DNA of 64,000 nucleotides from Buttiauxella izardii (GTDB lineage: Bacteria; Pseudomonadota; Gammaproteobacteria; Enterobacterales; Enterobacteriaceae): the NCBI RefSeq assembly GCF_003601925.1, contig NZ_QZWH01000039.1, forward strand, positions 39,680-103,679, read 5' to 3'. The notes below the pieces were generated by a model. That model searched no databases, was not told where the DNA came from, and was given only the letters and a program-made list of their open reading frames with translations. A program made the translations under genes and the position numbers. Below are positions 18,473 to 26,948 of the stretch, one piece after another; positions within the stretch are counted from its first letter, which is position 1, and each line of letters opens with the position of its first letter.

Positions 18473-19907
18473 GAGCAACATCCTGTTTTGCAGCGAGTTT
18501 ACGGGCGATGTGTTTTAGCCACGCCCCCTTCAGCACGATAATAAGTGTGATGTTCAGCGCAAGCCCCGCTGCCAGCACCGCATAAAACGGAACCACCGGC
18601 GACATCAAGCCTATCAACGGGTCAAATACGCCAAGGCCCGGCGCTAAACGCTGAATACCGAACGCAATCACCAACATGCCCGTAATCCCGCCGCTCAGTG
18701 TATTGGCGGTGATCATTGGCAATGGCGCTGCCAACGCGTAGGGAATCGCGGGTTCAGTGGCAACAGTTGCACCCACCACAATGGCGCTGCCTGCAGCGTC
18801 TTTTTCCTGCTGGGTAAAGAGTTTCGGTGCGATAAAGGTCGCAATTCCAGCAGCCATCGGCGGCATTAACGCCACCACGCCGACAATCGCGTACCAGTCA
18901 TAGATGTGTTTTTCGAGCAAAGAGAAGCAGAAGAACCACGCGGTTTTGTTGATTGGCCCGCCCATATCAAACGCCAGCATCGCGCCAACCAGGAACGCAG
19001 CCCCCAGTTTCATCGACGGTGGAATGGTGTTCAGGAAGTGCAATAAGCCGTCCATAATGCTCGCCATAAATGGCCCGACGACGTAATAAGTCAGCACGCC
19101 AAAAACGAAAAGTGTGACGAACGGAATCAGCATCGAACCCAGCAGCGGCTGTAGCGCCTTGCCGAGTTTGACCTTGCGGAAGTACCGCACGAAGTAGCCA
19201 ATCGCCAGCCCGAGTACCACCGCGCCCAAAAATCCCGCGCCGGATTGCGTGCCGAGCAAGCCTTTGTCGTTTGCCAGATAACAGACGATAAACGCCGGGG
19301 CAAACGCGGGTTTGTCGCTGATTGACCAGGCGATGTATGCGCCCATTATCGGGATCATAAATTTGAAGCCAAGGTAGCCGATGGACTCGATAACCCAGCT
19401 AAACGACGGCGCGCCTTTGCTCATGTCCTGATACGGTAGGCCAAATTGCACCAGCATATTGGCGATGGCTACTAAAATACCGCCGCCAATCACGAACGGC
19501 AGCGCTGCCGAGACACCCGCCATCAGGTGGCTCATCACACTACCCTGCTTCACTTCCTGATTACCCAACTTCACGCCGCCATCTGCCGCGAAAAGTTTTG
19601 AATGTGTCGGTAACTGTTCAAATATCTGGTTTATATTTTTGAGCGCTTGCGAGATCGGTAATTCGTAGACTTTTTTCCCGGCAAAGCGCGCGCGGTCTTC
19701 TTCGTTTAGCCCACGGCCAATGGCGAGAATTACATAATCGGCGGCGGCAATTTCGTTATCCAGCAGGCGATTTTCCACCCCGTTGGCGCCTTGCGTTTCG
19801 ACTTTGATGCTGTAACCCAACGAGCGAGCTTTTTGTTCCAGCGCCTCGGCCACCATGTAGGTGTGGGCGATGCCCGCCGGGCAGTTGGTGATAGCGACAA
19901 GTTTCAT
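18462..19907 (-). CDS. frvB: fructose-type PTS EIIBC component FrvB
   Basis: 481 residues (E. coli 483). Domain IIB (about 1-100) has the phospho-Cys in AITNCPAGIAHTYM; domain IIC (about 120-465) contains about nine helices with fructose-family motifs GGPINKTAW and ATEPAIPYA. Start ATG 19907 has GAGGAA 8 bases upstream; the longer frame begins upstream inside the frvA-frvB gap. Substrate of the Frv system is unknown even in E. coli. Confidence 0.92.
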   Translation of the reverse strand: MKLVAITNCPAGIAHTYMVAEALEQKARSLGYSIKVETQGANGVENRLLDNEIAAADYVILAIGRGLNEEDRARFAGKKVYELPISQALKNINQIFEQLPTHSKLFAADGGVKLGNQEVKQGSVMSHLMAGVSAALPFVIGGGILVAIANMLVQFGLPYQDMSKGAPSFSWVIESIGYLGFKFMIPIMGAYIAWSISDKPAFAPAFIVCYLANDKGLLGTQSGAGFLGAVVLGLAIGYFVRYFRKVKLGKALQPLLGSMLIPFVTLFVFGVLTYYVVGPFMASIMDGLLHFLNTIPPSMKLGAAFLVGAMLAFDMGGPINKTAWFFCFSLLEKHIYDWYAIVGVVALMPPMAAGIATFIAPKLFTQQEKDAAGSAIVVGATVATEPAIPYALAAPLPMITANTLSGGITGMLVIAFGIQRLAPGLGVFDPLIGLMSPVVPFYAVLAAGLALNITLIIVLKGAWLKHIARKLAAKQDVAHEL

Positions 19908-19926
19908 AGCGTGTTCCTCAGAACGG

Positions 19927-20370
19927 TCAGGAGAGGGTCTGATTGAGTAGCGCGACGACATCCTGCGCGTTTGCGGTTTTAAGCTGTTCGATAAAATCTT
20001 GATGAATGATTTTGCGACACAGTGTGGAAATCACGTTCACCTGATCGTCGCCACCCTGTTCGGGAATTCCGATACAAATCCAGCAGTTAACTCCTTCGCC
20101 ATCCATCGCTTTCCAGTCAATATCCCGTAAACTTCTGGCGAACAAAACAAAGGGTTTTACTACCGCCGCACTTTTGCCGTGTGGCACCGCAACCCCTGAG
20201 CCAAAACCGGTGGAGTGGTTTTGCTCACGCAGCAAGAGGGTTTGCATAAAGGCTTGTTTGCCAGTGATATAACCGAGGCTTTCCGCCATTGCGGCAAGGT
20301 TTTTCAGCACTGAATAGGCACTGTTGCCAGCCATATTCAGGTTTACAGCGTCCGTATTAAGGAAAGACAT
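19927..20370 (-). CDS. frvA: fructose-type PTS EIIA component FrvA
   Basis: 147 residues (E. coli 148). Phosphoryl acceptor His64 in GSGVAVPHGKS. It takes phosphate from HPr and hands it to the IIB domain of FrvB. GGAG precedes the ATG. First gene of the frv operon; a perfect dyad at 20436-20460 lies in its promoter region. Confidence 0.92.
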   Translation of the reverse strand: MSFLNTDAVNLNMAGNSAYSVLKNLAAMAESLGYITGKQAFMQTLLLREQNHSTGFGSGVAVPHGKSAAVVKPFVLFARSLRDIDWKAMDGEGVNCWICIGIPEQGGDDQVNVISTLCRKIIHQDFIEQLKTANAQDVVALLNQTLS

Positions 20371-20435
20371 GAGTTCGCTCCGTCGAAGATTCAGAGCGTT
20401 ATTGTAGAAAGTTAAACCGTGGTAAATAACAGCGG

Positions 20436-20460
20436 ATATGTCACAGGCCTGGTGACATAT
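20436..20460. promoter_or_regulatory. dyad operator candidate between frvA and the LacI-type gene
   Basis: ATATGTCAC (20436-20444), seven-base centre, GTGACATAT (20452-20460): perfect 9-bp arms. It is 66 bp upstream of frvA and 97 bp upstream of the divergent regulator gene. The GTCAC...GTGAC order is opposite to a CRP site. FrvR is the natural candidate ligand, but nothing proves it. Confidence 0.5.
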
Positions 20461-20556
20461 TTGCGACTCTTAATCACGTTATTCTGTGGACGGGTACACA
20501 TTGTTGCGGGAAACTAGCTTTTGGTTCCGCCACTTACTCACCAGACACGGATTTTT

Positions 20557-21564
20557 ATGTCGCTTAAAGCCATCGCCAAACAACTTGGACTTTCTGTTAC
20601 GACCGTCAGCCGCGCGCTGAACGGTTATGACGATGTATCACAAGAGACAAAAGCGCGTGTTGAAGCAGAAGCGCAGCGCCGTGGTTACCGCCCCAACACG
20701 TTTGCTCGCCGTTTGAAGATGGGCAAAATTGACGCCGTGGGACTGGTTTTTCCCATTCATCCGGTGCCGTTAAACAATAGTGTTTTTATGGACATGGTCG
20801 GAGAAATTAGCCGCGAACTTGCGCAGTATGAAGTGGATTTGCTGCTGATCGCCGATGATGATAATGCCGATCAGCACGGCTTTATGCGCATGGTGCAGGG
20901 GCGTCGCGTCGATGCGCTGATTGTCGCTCACACGCTCGATAATGACCCACGTTTGCAACAGCTTCAATCTGCCGGATTCCCGTTCTTAGCACTGGGCCGC
21001 AGTCAGCTTTCTCAACCTTACGCCTGGTTCGATTTTGATAACTTCGCTGGCACATTTAGTGCCACTAATCATCTGATTTCCCTGGGCCATGAGCGAATCG
21101 CACTGCTGGGCGAGAACAACTATCAGGCGTTTATCACTCAGAGGCGAAGCGGTTATCTGGAGGCTCTTAGCAAACATCAACTCTCCACTGATTACCTGCG
21201 TGCCGTGCCGCCAACTCGCCGCGCGGGCTATAAAGCAGTGCAGGAACTGATGGCGTTACCCTCGCCGCCCACAGCGATAATCACAGACTGCAACTCGCAT
21301 GGCGACGGTGCTGCCATGGCATTGCAGCACATGGGATTACTGACAGGTGAAAAACGCGTGTCGCTAGTGGTGTACGACGGTTTGCCAGTAGATAGCATTG
21401 TGGAAACGGATGTTGCCGCCGTAATTCAATCGACGCGAGAAGGTGTTGGGAAACAAATTTCCAGCATGGTACTTGGCCTGATTTCCGGCCAGCCTGTCGA
21501 ATCATTGCAGGTGCTTTGGCAACCAGAATTTACGCCAGGCGTCACCGTTAACCCTCCAGCCTAA
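20557..21564 (+). CDS. rafR: LacI/GalR-family repressor of the raffinose-type operon
   Basis: 335 residues from ATG 20557 (MSLKAIAKQLGLSVTTVSRALNGYDDV), which places the LacI-type HTH at the very N-terminus; the longer frame adds 12 unlikely residues. Residues 60-335 form the periplasmic-binding-protein-like effector domain. It is immediately upstream of and codirectional with the alpha-galactosidase gene, with two LacI-type operators between them, matching RafR of plasmid raffinose operons. Probable inducer: melibiose or another alpha-galactoside. Confidence 0.85.
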   Translation: MSLKAIAKQLGLSVTTVSRALNGYDDVSQETKARVEAEAQRRGYRPNTFARRLKMGKIDAVGLVFPIHPVPLNNSVFMDMVGEISRELAQYEVDLLLIADDDNADQHGFMRMVQGRRVDALIVAHTLDNDPRLQQLQSAGFPFLALGRSQLSQPYAWFDFDNFAGTFSATNHLISLGHERIALLGENNYQAFITQRRSGYLEALSKHQLSTDYLRAVPPTRRAGYKAVQELMALPSPPTAIITDCNSHGDGAAMALQHMGLLTGEKRVSLVVYDGLPVDSIVETDVAAVIQSTREGVGKQISSMVLGLISGQPVESLQVLWQPEFTPGVTVNPPA

Positions 21565-21596
21565 ATTTCACTGATTTTATAATCACGATCACATTA

Positions 21597-21631
21597 CCGA
21601 AACGTTTTGGTTGGCATCCGAAACGTTTCGG
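21597..21631 (+). promoter_or_regulatory. tandem LacI-family operators of rafA
   Basis: CCGAAACGTTTTGG (21597-21610) and the perfect palindrome CCGAAACGTTTCGG (21618-21631). Their centres are 21 bp apart, so both lie on the same DNA face. TTGGCA (21611-21616) between them is a plausible -35 element, the arrangement described for the rafA promoter. A weak CRP half-site (GATCACATT) lies just upstream. Confidence 0.88.
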
Positions 21632-21670
21632 ATCAACAGTAATGACATCAATTTCCCGGAGATGCCATTC

Positions 21671-23794
21671 ATGGAACCGACTTATCACCGCTTAACCAGC
21701 GCCAACTGCGATATTGTTTTACGAACAAAACCTTTTACCGAAATTATCTATTGGGGTCTGCACCTGGCCCACTTTTCGCCACAAGATAGCGCAAGTCTGG
21801 AGCGCCCTATTGCCAATGGTCGCCTGGATATTGATACGCCAGTAACGCTTGGCGCAGAGCTCGGACGCGGTTTGTTTGGCTCGCCGGGAATTGAAGGTCA
21901 TCGCAACGGGCTTGATGCCTCGCCAGTATTTACCACCTCGCAGGTTGAACAAAACGGGCAGAATCTGACCGTAATTGCAGAAGATCAGCAGGCGGGGCTG
22001 CGGTTAACCAGCGAATTGCGTCTTGATAAAAGCGGCGTGCTGCAAATTCGCCACGGGCTGACCAACTTACGCGTGGGAATCTGGCAAGTTGAACGACTGG
22101 CAATTACATTGCCCATCGCCGAGCGAGCGCTGGAAGTGATGGCATTTCATGGCCGCTGGACGCGGGAGTTTCAACCGCACCGCGTTCGCCTGGAGCACGA
22201 CAGCTTCGTGCTGGAAAATCGCCGTGGCCGCACCTCGCACGAACATTTCCCAGCGATGATTGCCGGTACTCCCGCGTTTAGCGAGCAACAAGGAGATATC
22301 TGGGGTGTGCATCTTGGCTGGAGCGGTAACCACCGCCTGCGTTGCGAAGTCAAAACGGATGGCCGCCGTTACTTGCAAGCTGAAGCGCTGTATCTGGCGG
22401 GGGAAATGGCGCTCAACGAAGGTGAAACGTTACATACGCCGTGGCTATATGCCAGCCATTCTAATCACGGGCTGAATGGCATGAGCCAACAATTCCACCA
22501 ATTCCTGCGCGAACAGGTGATTCACTTCCCTGAAAACAAGCCGCGCCCGGTGCACCTCAACACCTGGGAAGGCATCTATTTCGACCACAATCCTGAATAC
22601 ATCATGCAGATGGCAAGCCGCGCCGCCGAATTGGGCGTGGAGCGTTTTATCATTGATGACGGCTGGTTCAAAGGTCGCAATCACGACCGCGCAGCGCTGG
22701 GGGACTGGTATCTTGATGAACAAAAGTATCCGAACGGCTTAATGCCAGTAATCAACCACGTGAAGGCGTGCGGTATGGAATTTGGGATTTGGGTCGAGCC
22801 GGAAATGATTAACCCGGATTCCGACTTATATCGCGCGCACCCTGACTGGGTGCTGGCATTGCCGGGTTACGAGCAGGCAACCGGGCGCTACCAGTGGGTG
22901 CTGGACCTGAGTAATCCACAGGTTTTCAATTACCTGCTTGAACGCATGAACTGGCTCCTGGGCGAACATCCCATTGATTATGTGAAGTGGGATATGAACC
23001 GCGAACTGGTTCAGGCAGGCCACAATGGCAAAGCAGCAGCAGATGCCCAAACTCATCAGTTTTACCGTCTGTTAGACGAACTTAACCGCAAATATCCACA
23101 CGTTGAGTTTGAATCCTGCGCATCTGGCGGTGGGCGAATCGATTATGAAGTTTTGAAGCGGACTCACCGTTTTTGGGCCTCAGATAATAATGATGCGCTG
23201 GAGCGCAATACTATTCAGCGTGGCATGAGCTATTTCTTCCCGCCGGAAGTGATGGGTTCACACATCGGAAACCTGCGTTGCCACGCCACTTATCGCCAGC
23301 ACAGCATCGAGTTTCGCGGCCTGACGGCGCTATTTGGGCATATGGGAATGGAGCTTGATCCGATGACGGCAGACGACGCCGAAAGTGCGGGCTACCAGCG
23401 TTACGTGCAGCTCTACAAACAATGGCGACCGCTTCTGCATAAAGGAAAACTCTGGCGCGTCGATATGCCTGACGCCACCACGCAGGTGCAAGGCGTGGTG
23501 AGCGATGACCAGGCGCAGGCGCTGTTTTTAGTCAGCCAACTGGCGATGCCGGATTACACATTCAGCGGAAATTTACGCGTTCCTGGCCTTGACCCAGCGG
23601 CGCGTTATCGCATCACGCTGCTCGATCATCCGCAAATCAGCGTGGTAGGAAAAGGCGGCCATACCATGCGCAAATTGCCTTGCTGGATGGAAACATCACA
23701 AATCGTTAGCGGCGAATGGCTGGCTCAGGCTGGCGTCGCGTTGCCGATTCTCGACCCGGAAAGCGCCATTTTGATTGGTTTTGAACGCGTGTAA
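21671..23794 (+). CDS. rafA: GH36 alpha-galactosidase, RafA-like
   Basis: 707 residues (RafA 708), cytoplasmic. Hydrolyses terminal alpha-1,6-galactose of melibiose and raffinose. GH36 layout: N-terminal beta-supersandwich (about 1-320), TIM barrel (about 325-640) with FIIDDGWFKGRNHDRAALGDW, nucleophile Asp441 in YVKWDMNRE and acid/base Asp505 in RFWASDNND, then a C-terminal beta domain. ATG 21671 is chosen because CGGAGA precedes it and the longer frame would start inside the operator. The permease gene follows after 63 bases. Confidence 0.93.
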   Translation: MEPTYHRLTSANCDIVLRTKPFTEIIYWGLHLAHFSPQDSASLERPIANGRLDIDTPVTLGAELGRGLFGSPGIEGHRNGLDASPVFTTSQVEQNGQNLTVIAEDQQAGLRLTSELRLDKSGVLQIRHGLTNLRVGIWQVERLAITLPIAERALEVMAFHGRWTREFQPHRVRLEHDSFVLENRRGRTSHEHFPAMIAGTPAFSEQQGDIWGVHLGWSGNHRLRCEVKTDGRRYLQAEALYLAGEMALNEGETLHTPWLYASHSNHGLNGMSQQFHQFLREQVIHFPENKPRPVHLNTWEGIYFDHNPEYIMQMASRAAELGVERFIIDDGWFKGRNHDRAALGDWYLDEQKYPNGLMPVINHVKACGMEFGIWVEPEMINPDSDLYRAHPDWVLALPGYEQATGRYQWVLDLSNPQVFNYLLERMNWLLGEHPIDYVKWDMNRELVQAGHNGKAAADAQTHQFYRLLDELNRKYPHVEFESCASGGGRIDYEVLKRTHRFWASDNNDALERNTIQRGMSYFFPPEVMGSHIGNLRCHATYRQHSIEFRGLTALFGHMGMELDPMTADDAESAGYQRYVQLYKQWRPLLHKGKLWRVDMPDATTQVQGVVSDDQAQALFLVSQLAMPDYTFSGNLRVPGLDPAARYRITLLDHPQISVVGKGGHTMRKLPCWMETSQIVSGEWLAQAGVALPILDPESAILIGFERV

Positions 23795-23857
23795 TTCAGT
23801 GCGCCAACGGGGCGGTATGCGCCGCCCCATCGAGTTTGTTCCATCGAGGAAAACACA

Positions 23858-25123
23858 ATGAGCATGCCTGCCTGTACCCATAAAAATAACCCTAACTTCT
23901 GGATTTTTGGCCTGTTTTTCTTTCTCTACTTTTTCATTATGGCGACCTGTTTCCCGTTCCTGCCAATCTGGCTTTCGGATGTGATCGGCCTGAATAAAAC
24001 ACATACTGGGATCGTGTTCTCGTGTATTTCACTGTTTGCCATTCTCTGCCAGCCCATTCTGGGGATTATTTCCGACAAACTGGGACTTAAAAAGCATTTG
24101 CTGTGGGTGATTACCCTGTTGCTGTTCTTCTTCGCCCCCTTCTTCCTCTATGTTTTTGCCCCGTTGTTAAAAGCCAATATTGTGATTGGTGCGTTAGCCG
24201 GTGGGGTTTATATCGGCTTTGTTTTCTCTGCGGGTTCCGGCGCAATTGAGGCGTATATCGAGCGCGTGAGCCGCAATAGCTATTTCGAATATGGCAAAGC
24301 GCGGATGTTTGGCTGCCTCGGCTGGGGTTTGTGCGCATCGACCGCTGGCATGTTATTTAACGTGAACCCGGCATTTGTGTTCTGGATGGGATCGGGCGCG
24401 GCGGTCATTCTGATGGTGCTGCTACTCGTCGCGCGCCCACAAGCCAACCAAACCGCGCAAGTGATGGATTCTCTGGGGGTCAACCAACGTCAGATTTCGG
24501 CGAAAATGGTTTTCTCGCTGTTTAAAATGCCGAAAATGTGGATGTTCATTCTCTACGTCGTTGGCGTCGCCTGCGTTTACGACGTGTTCGATCAACAGTT
24601 TGCGACCTTCTTTAAAACCTTCTTTGAGACACCACAGCAAGGTACAGAAGCCTTCGGTTTTGCGACTACCGCCGGAGAAATTTGCAACGCGATTATTATG
24701 TTCTGCTCGCCATGGATCATTAACCGCATCGGTGCAAAAAATACGCTGCTGATTGCCGGAGCGATCATGACCACACGTATTATCGGCTCGGCTTTTGCCA
24801 CCACGGCTTTCGAAGTCATTGCACTCAAAATGCTGCACGCGCTGGAAGTGCCGTTCCTGCTGGTTGGGGCATTTAAATACATTACCGGCGTGTTCGATAC
24901 TCGCCTGTCGGCCACGATTTATTTGATTGGTTTCCAGTTTGCCAAACAGTCTGCGGCAATTTTCCTCTCCGCTTTTGCTGGAAATATGTACGACAAGATT
25001 GGGTTCCAGGATACGTATTTGATTCTGGGCGGGATCGTGCTGACCATTACTATCGTCTCCGCGTTTACCCTTTCAAACCATAAAACGCCGCTGCCACAAG
25101 GCGCAGCCGCGCGGGCAGCGTAG
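23858..25123 (+). CDS. rafB: oligosaccharide:H+ symporter, RafB/LacY family
   Basis: 421-residue, 12-helix MFS permease of the LacY/RafB/CscB family: N-terminal NFWIFGLFFFLYFFIMAT and PFLPIWL, the GIISDKLGLKKHLLW loop motif, and the Glu/Arg pair region IEAYIER. It imports the substrate of the neighbouring alpha-galactosidase, probably raffinose or melibiose. GAGGAAA precedes the ATG. It ends directly on a remnant of a galactoside acetyltransferase gene. No sucrose hydrolase (RafD/CscA) is present, so the sucrose half of raffinose must be handled elsewhere. Confidence 0.9.
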   Translation: MSMPACTHKNNPNFWIFGLFFFLYFFIMATCFPFLPIWLSDVIGLNKTHTGIVFSCISLFAILCQPILGIISDKLGLKKHLLWVITLLLFFFAPFFLYVFAPLLKANIVIGALAGGVYIGFVFSAGSGAIEAYIERVSRNSYFEYGKARMFGCLGWGLCASTAGMLFNVNPAFVFWMGSGAAVILMVLLLVARPQANQTAQVMDSLGVNQRQISAKMVFSLFKMPKMWMFILYVVGVACVYDVFDQQFATFFKTFFETPQQGTEAFGFATTAGEICNAIIMFCSPWIINRIGAKNTLLIAGAIMTTRIIGSAFATTAFEVIALKMLHALEVPFLLVGAFKYITGVFDTRLSATIYLIGFQFAKQSAAIFLSAFAGNMYDKIGFQDTYLILGGIVLTITIVSAFTLSNHKTPLPQGAAARAA

Positions 25124-25221
25124 TGACAAAATCCGTTCAGCCAAACGTGGTGGCTGCAGGTGTGCCGTGTCGGGAAATACGCGACATTACGCCTGAAGAT
25201 AAACTGGCTTTTGCAGATTAG
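25123..25221 (+). pseudogene. C-terminal remnant of a galactoside O-acetyltransferase (lacA-like)
   Basis: Immediately after the permease TAG, a 32-codon open frame with no start of its own reads VTKSVQPNVVAAGVPCREIR and then DITPEDKLAFAD before TAG. This matches the end of LacA/Maa-type hexapeptide acetyltransferases (the VTKSI-PNVVAAGVPCRVIREI region). The 5' five-sixths of the gene is gone. The fragment starts at the permease stop, as if a deletion joined the two, and implies an ancestral permease-lacA operon. Confidence 0.82.
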
Positions 25222-25243
25222 TTTTCGGCACCCTTTCCCCGAT

Positions 25244-25266
25244 GGCGGGTAATTGACTTACCCGCC
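25244..25266 (+). terminator. hairpin downstream of the lacA remnant
   Basis: GGCGGGTAA (25244-25252) with TTACCCGCC (25258-25266), perfect 9-bp stem. The T run is weak, so termination efficiency is uncertain. It probably marks the old end of the galactoside operon. Confidence 0.5.
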
Positions 25267-25492
25267 TGATGTTTCACTCCAACTTTCTGCTTATTTCTTT
25301 CACGCCTCTTAATTAATTCCATCGCCTTTAACGCGCGGAAAAATGCGCGTGGAATCACATTTTTGAAACCTGGATTATTCTGTTTTCAGTATAAAAAGCA
25401 CTGGCTAATTTTATCTTTTAACCATCAATATTAATTCATTGATATATATGCATTTTAAGTCTCTTTTAAAGCCCTGCCGCCAAACCACAATT

Positions 25493-25508
25493 TGCGACAC
25501 TCATCACA
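25493..25508 (+). promoter_or_regulatory. CRP-site candidate upstream of the PTS/PFK operon
   Basis: TGCGA, six bases, TCACA (25493-25508) is one mismatch from the TGTGA-N6-TCACA consensus. A weaker candidate, TGTGA-N6-TTGCA, lies at 25567-25582. Both are in the long AT-rich leader 25267-25641 of the PTS operon; nothing else was recognised there. Confidence 0.5.
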
Positions 25509-25641
25509 AAAATCAATCATATAAACTCTCTGTCAATGAGCCAACCGATCAAATGAATCCCATTTTTGTGACATTCATTGCAAATCCAAGTCTTGTTTAA
25601 AGAGAAAAATGTCTGCAAGGAAATTAAACGAGGCAAGCGTC

Positions 25642-26622
25642 ATGAGAATCGGCATGGTAATTAGCGGCGGCGATGTAACAGGAATAAATAACTTCGTTTT
25701 CCAGATTTCCAGACTGGCTCAAGCGGAAATAACTTTGTTTAACGGAGGTATTCCAGGCTTGCTACAAAATAATCACCAACCTATTTCCATACGCGATTTG
25801 GTCGATTTTTCTGTGGCATCGATTCCGATTATGTCTTCTGGCCGAACCCAACGTAAATTAATGGCCAGTGAATATGAAACCATCGCTAAACAGTTAAAAG
25901 CCCTGCATATCGATGTGCTTATTATGGCCGGTGGTGATGGCTCTCTACAATTCCTGAATAACCTTAGTGAATATGGTATTAATTGCTTTGGCGTAGGCAT
26001 GACCATCGACAATGATGTGTATGGCAGTGATTACACTATTGGTTTTTCTACCGCCTGCGAGCAGGTTATTAAAGAAGTCACTAAATTGCGCAATACAGGT
26101 CGCGCGTTGCCTGGACGTGTTTTTATGGTGGAGTTGTTGGGTGGTTACTGCGGCGAACTCACACTTCAATCGGCAATTAAAAGCAACGCGGATTTTGCAC
26201 TCATCCCCGAATGCCAACAACCCTTGGGTGAACTAGCGTGCAAGATTGTCTCACGCCTCGAGATGCAAAATAGCATCATTATTCTTTGTTCAGAAGGTTA
26301 TACCAAAGAATATTCCCCCGGATTCCAGGGGGCAATTGACACCATGATCAAACAGCTTGAACCGAAAATTGGCGTGCGTATTCGTAAGTCAATTATTGGT
26401 TATAGCCTGCGTAACGGTGACCCAACCTGCGAGGAAATATATCAGGGGACCATTATGGCCGGCGAAGTTGTCCGTTGTATCCAGTCAGGCATGAAAAATA
26501 AAGCGATTATTATTAATTCGAGTAACAAACCGATCCCTATAGATTTAATCAGTATGCAAAAACGCCTCGTCGACACCGAAGGGCATCATTATAAATTAGC
26601 GAAGCAGCTCAATATTATTTGA
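25642..26622 (+). CDS. diverged 6-phosphofructokinase-family kinase
   Basis: 326 residues from ATG 25642 (MRIGMVISGGD, GAGG 8 bases upstream); ATG 25609 would add 11 residues. ATP-PFK fold: GGD near the N-terminus, ATP loop MAGGDGSLQF, catalytic segment MTIDNDV with both Asp residues. Sugar-site motifs differ from PfkA: PGMN is TGIN; the MGRYCG motif is LLGGYCG, losing the active-site Arg; GHIQRGGSP is GYSLRNGDP. It heads an operon with PTS IIB, IIC, aldolase and IIA, so it likely phosphorylates the incoming ketose-6-phosphate-like product to a bisphosphate. The exact substrate may not be fructose-6-phosphate. Confidence 0.8.
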   Translation: MRIGMVISGGDVTGINNFVFQISRLAQAEITLFNGGIPGLLQNNHQPISIRDLVDFSVASIPIMSSGRTQRKLMASEYETIAKQLKALHIDVLIMAGGDGSLQFLNNLSEYGINCFGVGMTIDNDVYGSDYTIGFSTACEQVIKEVTKLRNTGRALPGRVFMVELLGGYCGELTLQSAIKSNADFALIPECQQPLGELACKIVSRLEMQNSIIILCSEGYTKEYSPGFQGAIDTMIKQLEPKIGVRIRKSIIGYSLRNGDPTCEEIYQGTIMAGEVVRCIQSGMKNKAIIINSSNKPIPIDLISMQKRLVDTEGHHYKLAKQLNII

Positions 26623-26633
26623 GGAGATTTTCA

Positions 26634-26948
26634 ATGCTTAAAATTCTTTGTGTATGTGGCTGCGGTTTAGGTTCCAGTTTCGCCATTGAAATGGCAGCAA
26701 CTGCGGTACTTAAGAAACTCCAGATCCCTGCTGAAATTGACCACACCACGGTTTCAGAAGCGGGTGCATTTAAATCGGACATTATTTTAACTCAAAAGAC
26801 ATTCGCCGATATTTTAACGGCTGATGCCAGCGAAGAAGAAATTAAACGCGTGATTGTGTTGCATCGTTTAACCGATAAAGACGAGATTGAACAAAAAATT
26901 GTCGCCTTTTTAAAAGAACGCAATGTGAAGGTACTTGACCATGAATAG
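26634..26948 (+). CDS. PTS EIIB, ascorbate/lactose-cellobiose superfamily
   Basis: 104 residues from ATG 26634 (GGAG upstream). The Cys-phosphorylated loop reads CVCGCGLGSS (Cys8 the likely phosphocysteine), as in UlaB/GatB-like IIB proteins. It transfers phosphate from the IIA encoded at 29485 to the sugar carried by the IIC next door. It starts 11 bases after the kinase stop and overlaps the IIC start. Confidence 0.85.
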   Translation: MLKILCVCGCGLGSSFAIEMAATAVLKKLQIPAEIDHTTVSEAGAFKSDIILTQKTFADILTADASEEEIKRVIVLHRLTDKDEIEQKIVAFLKERNVKVLDHE

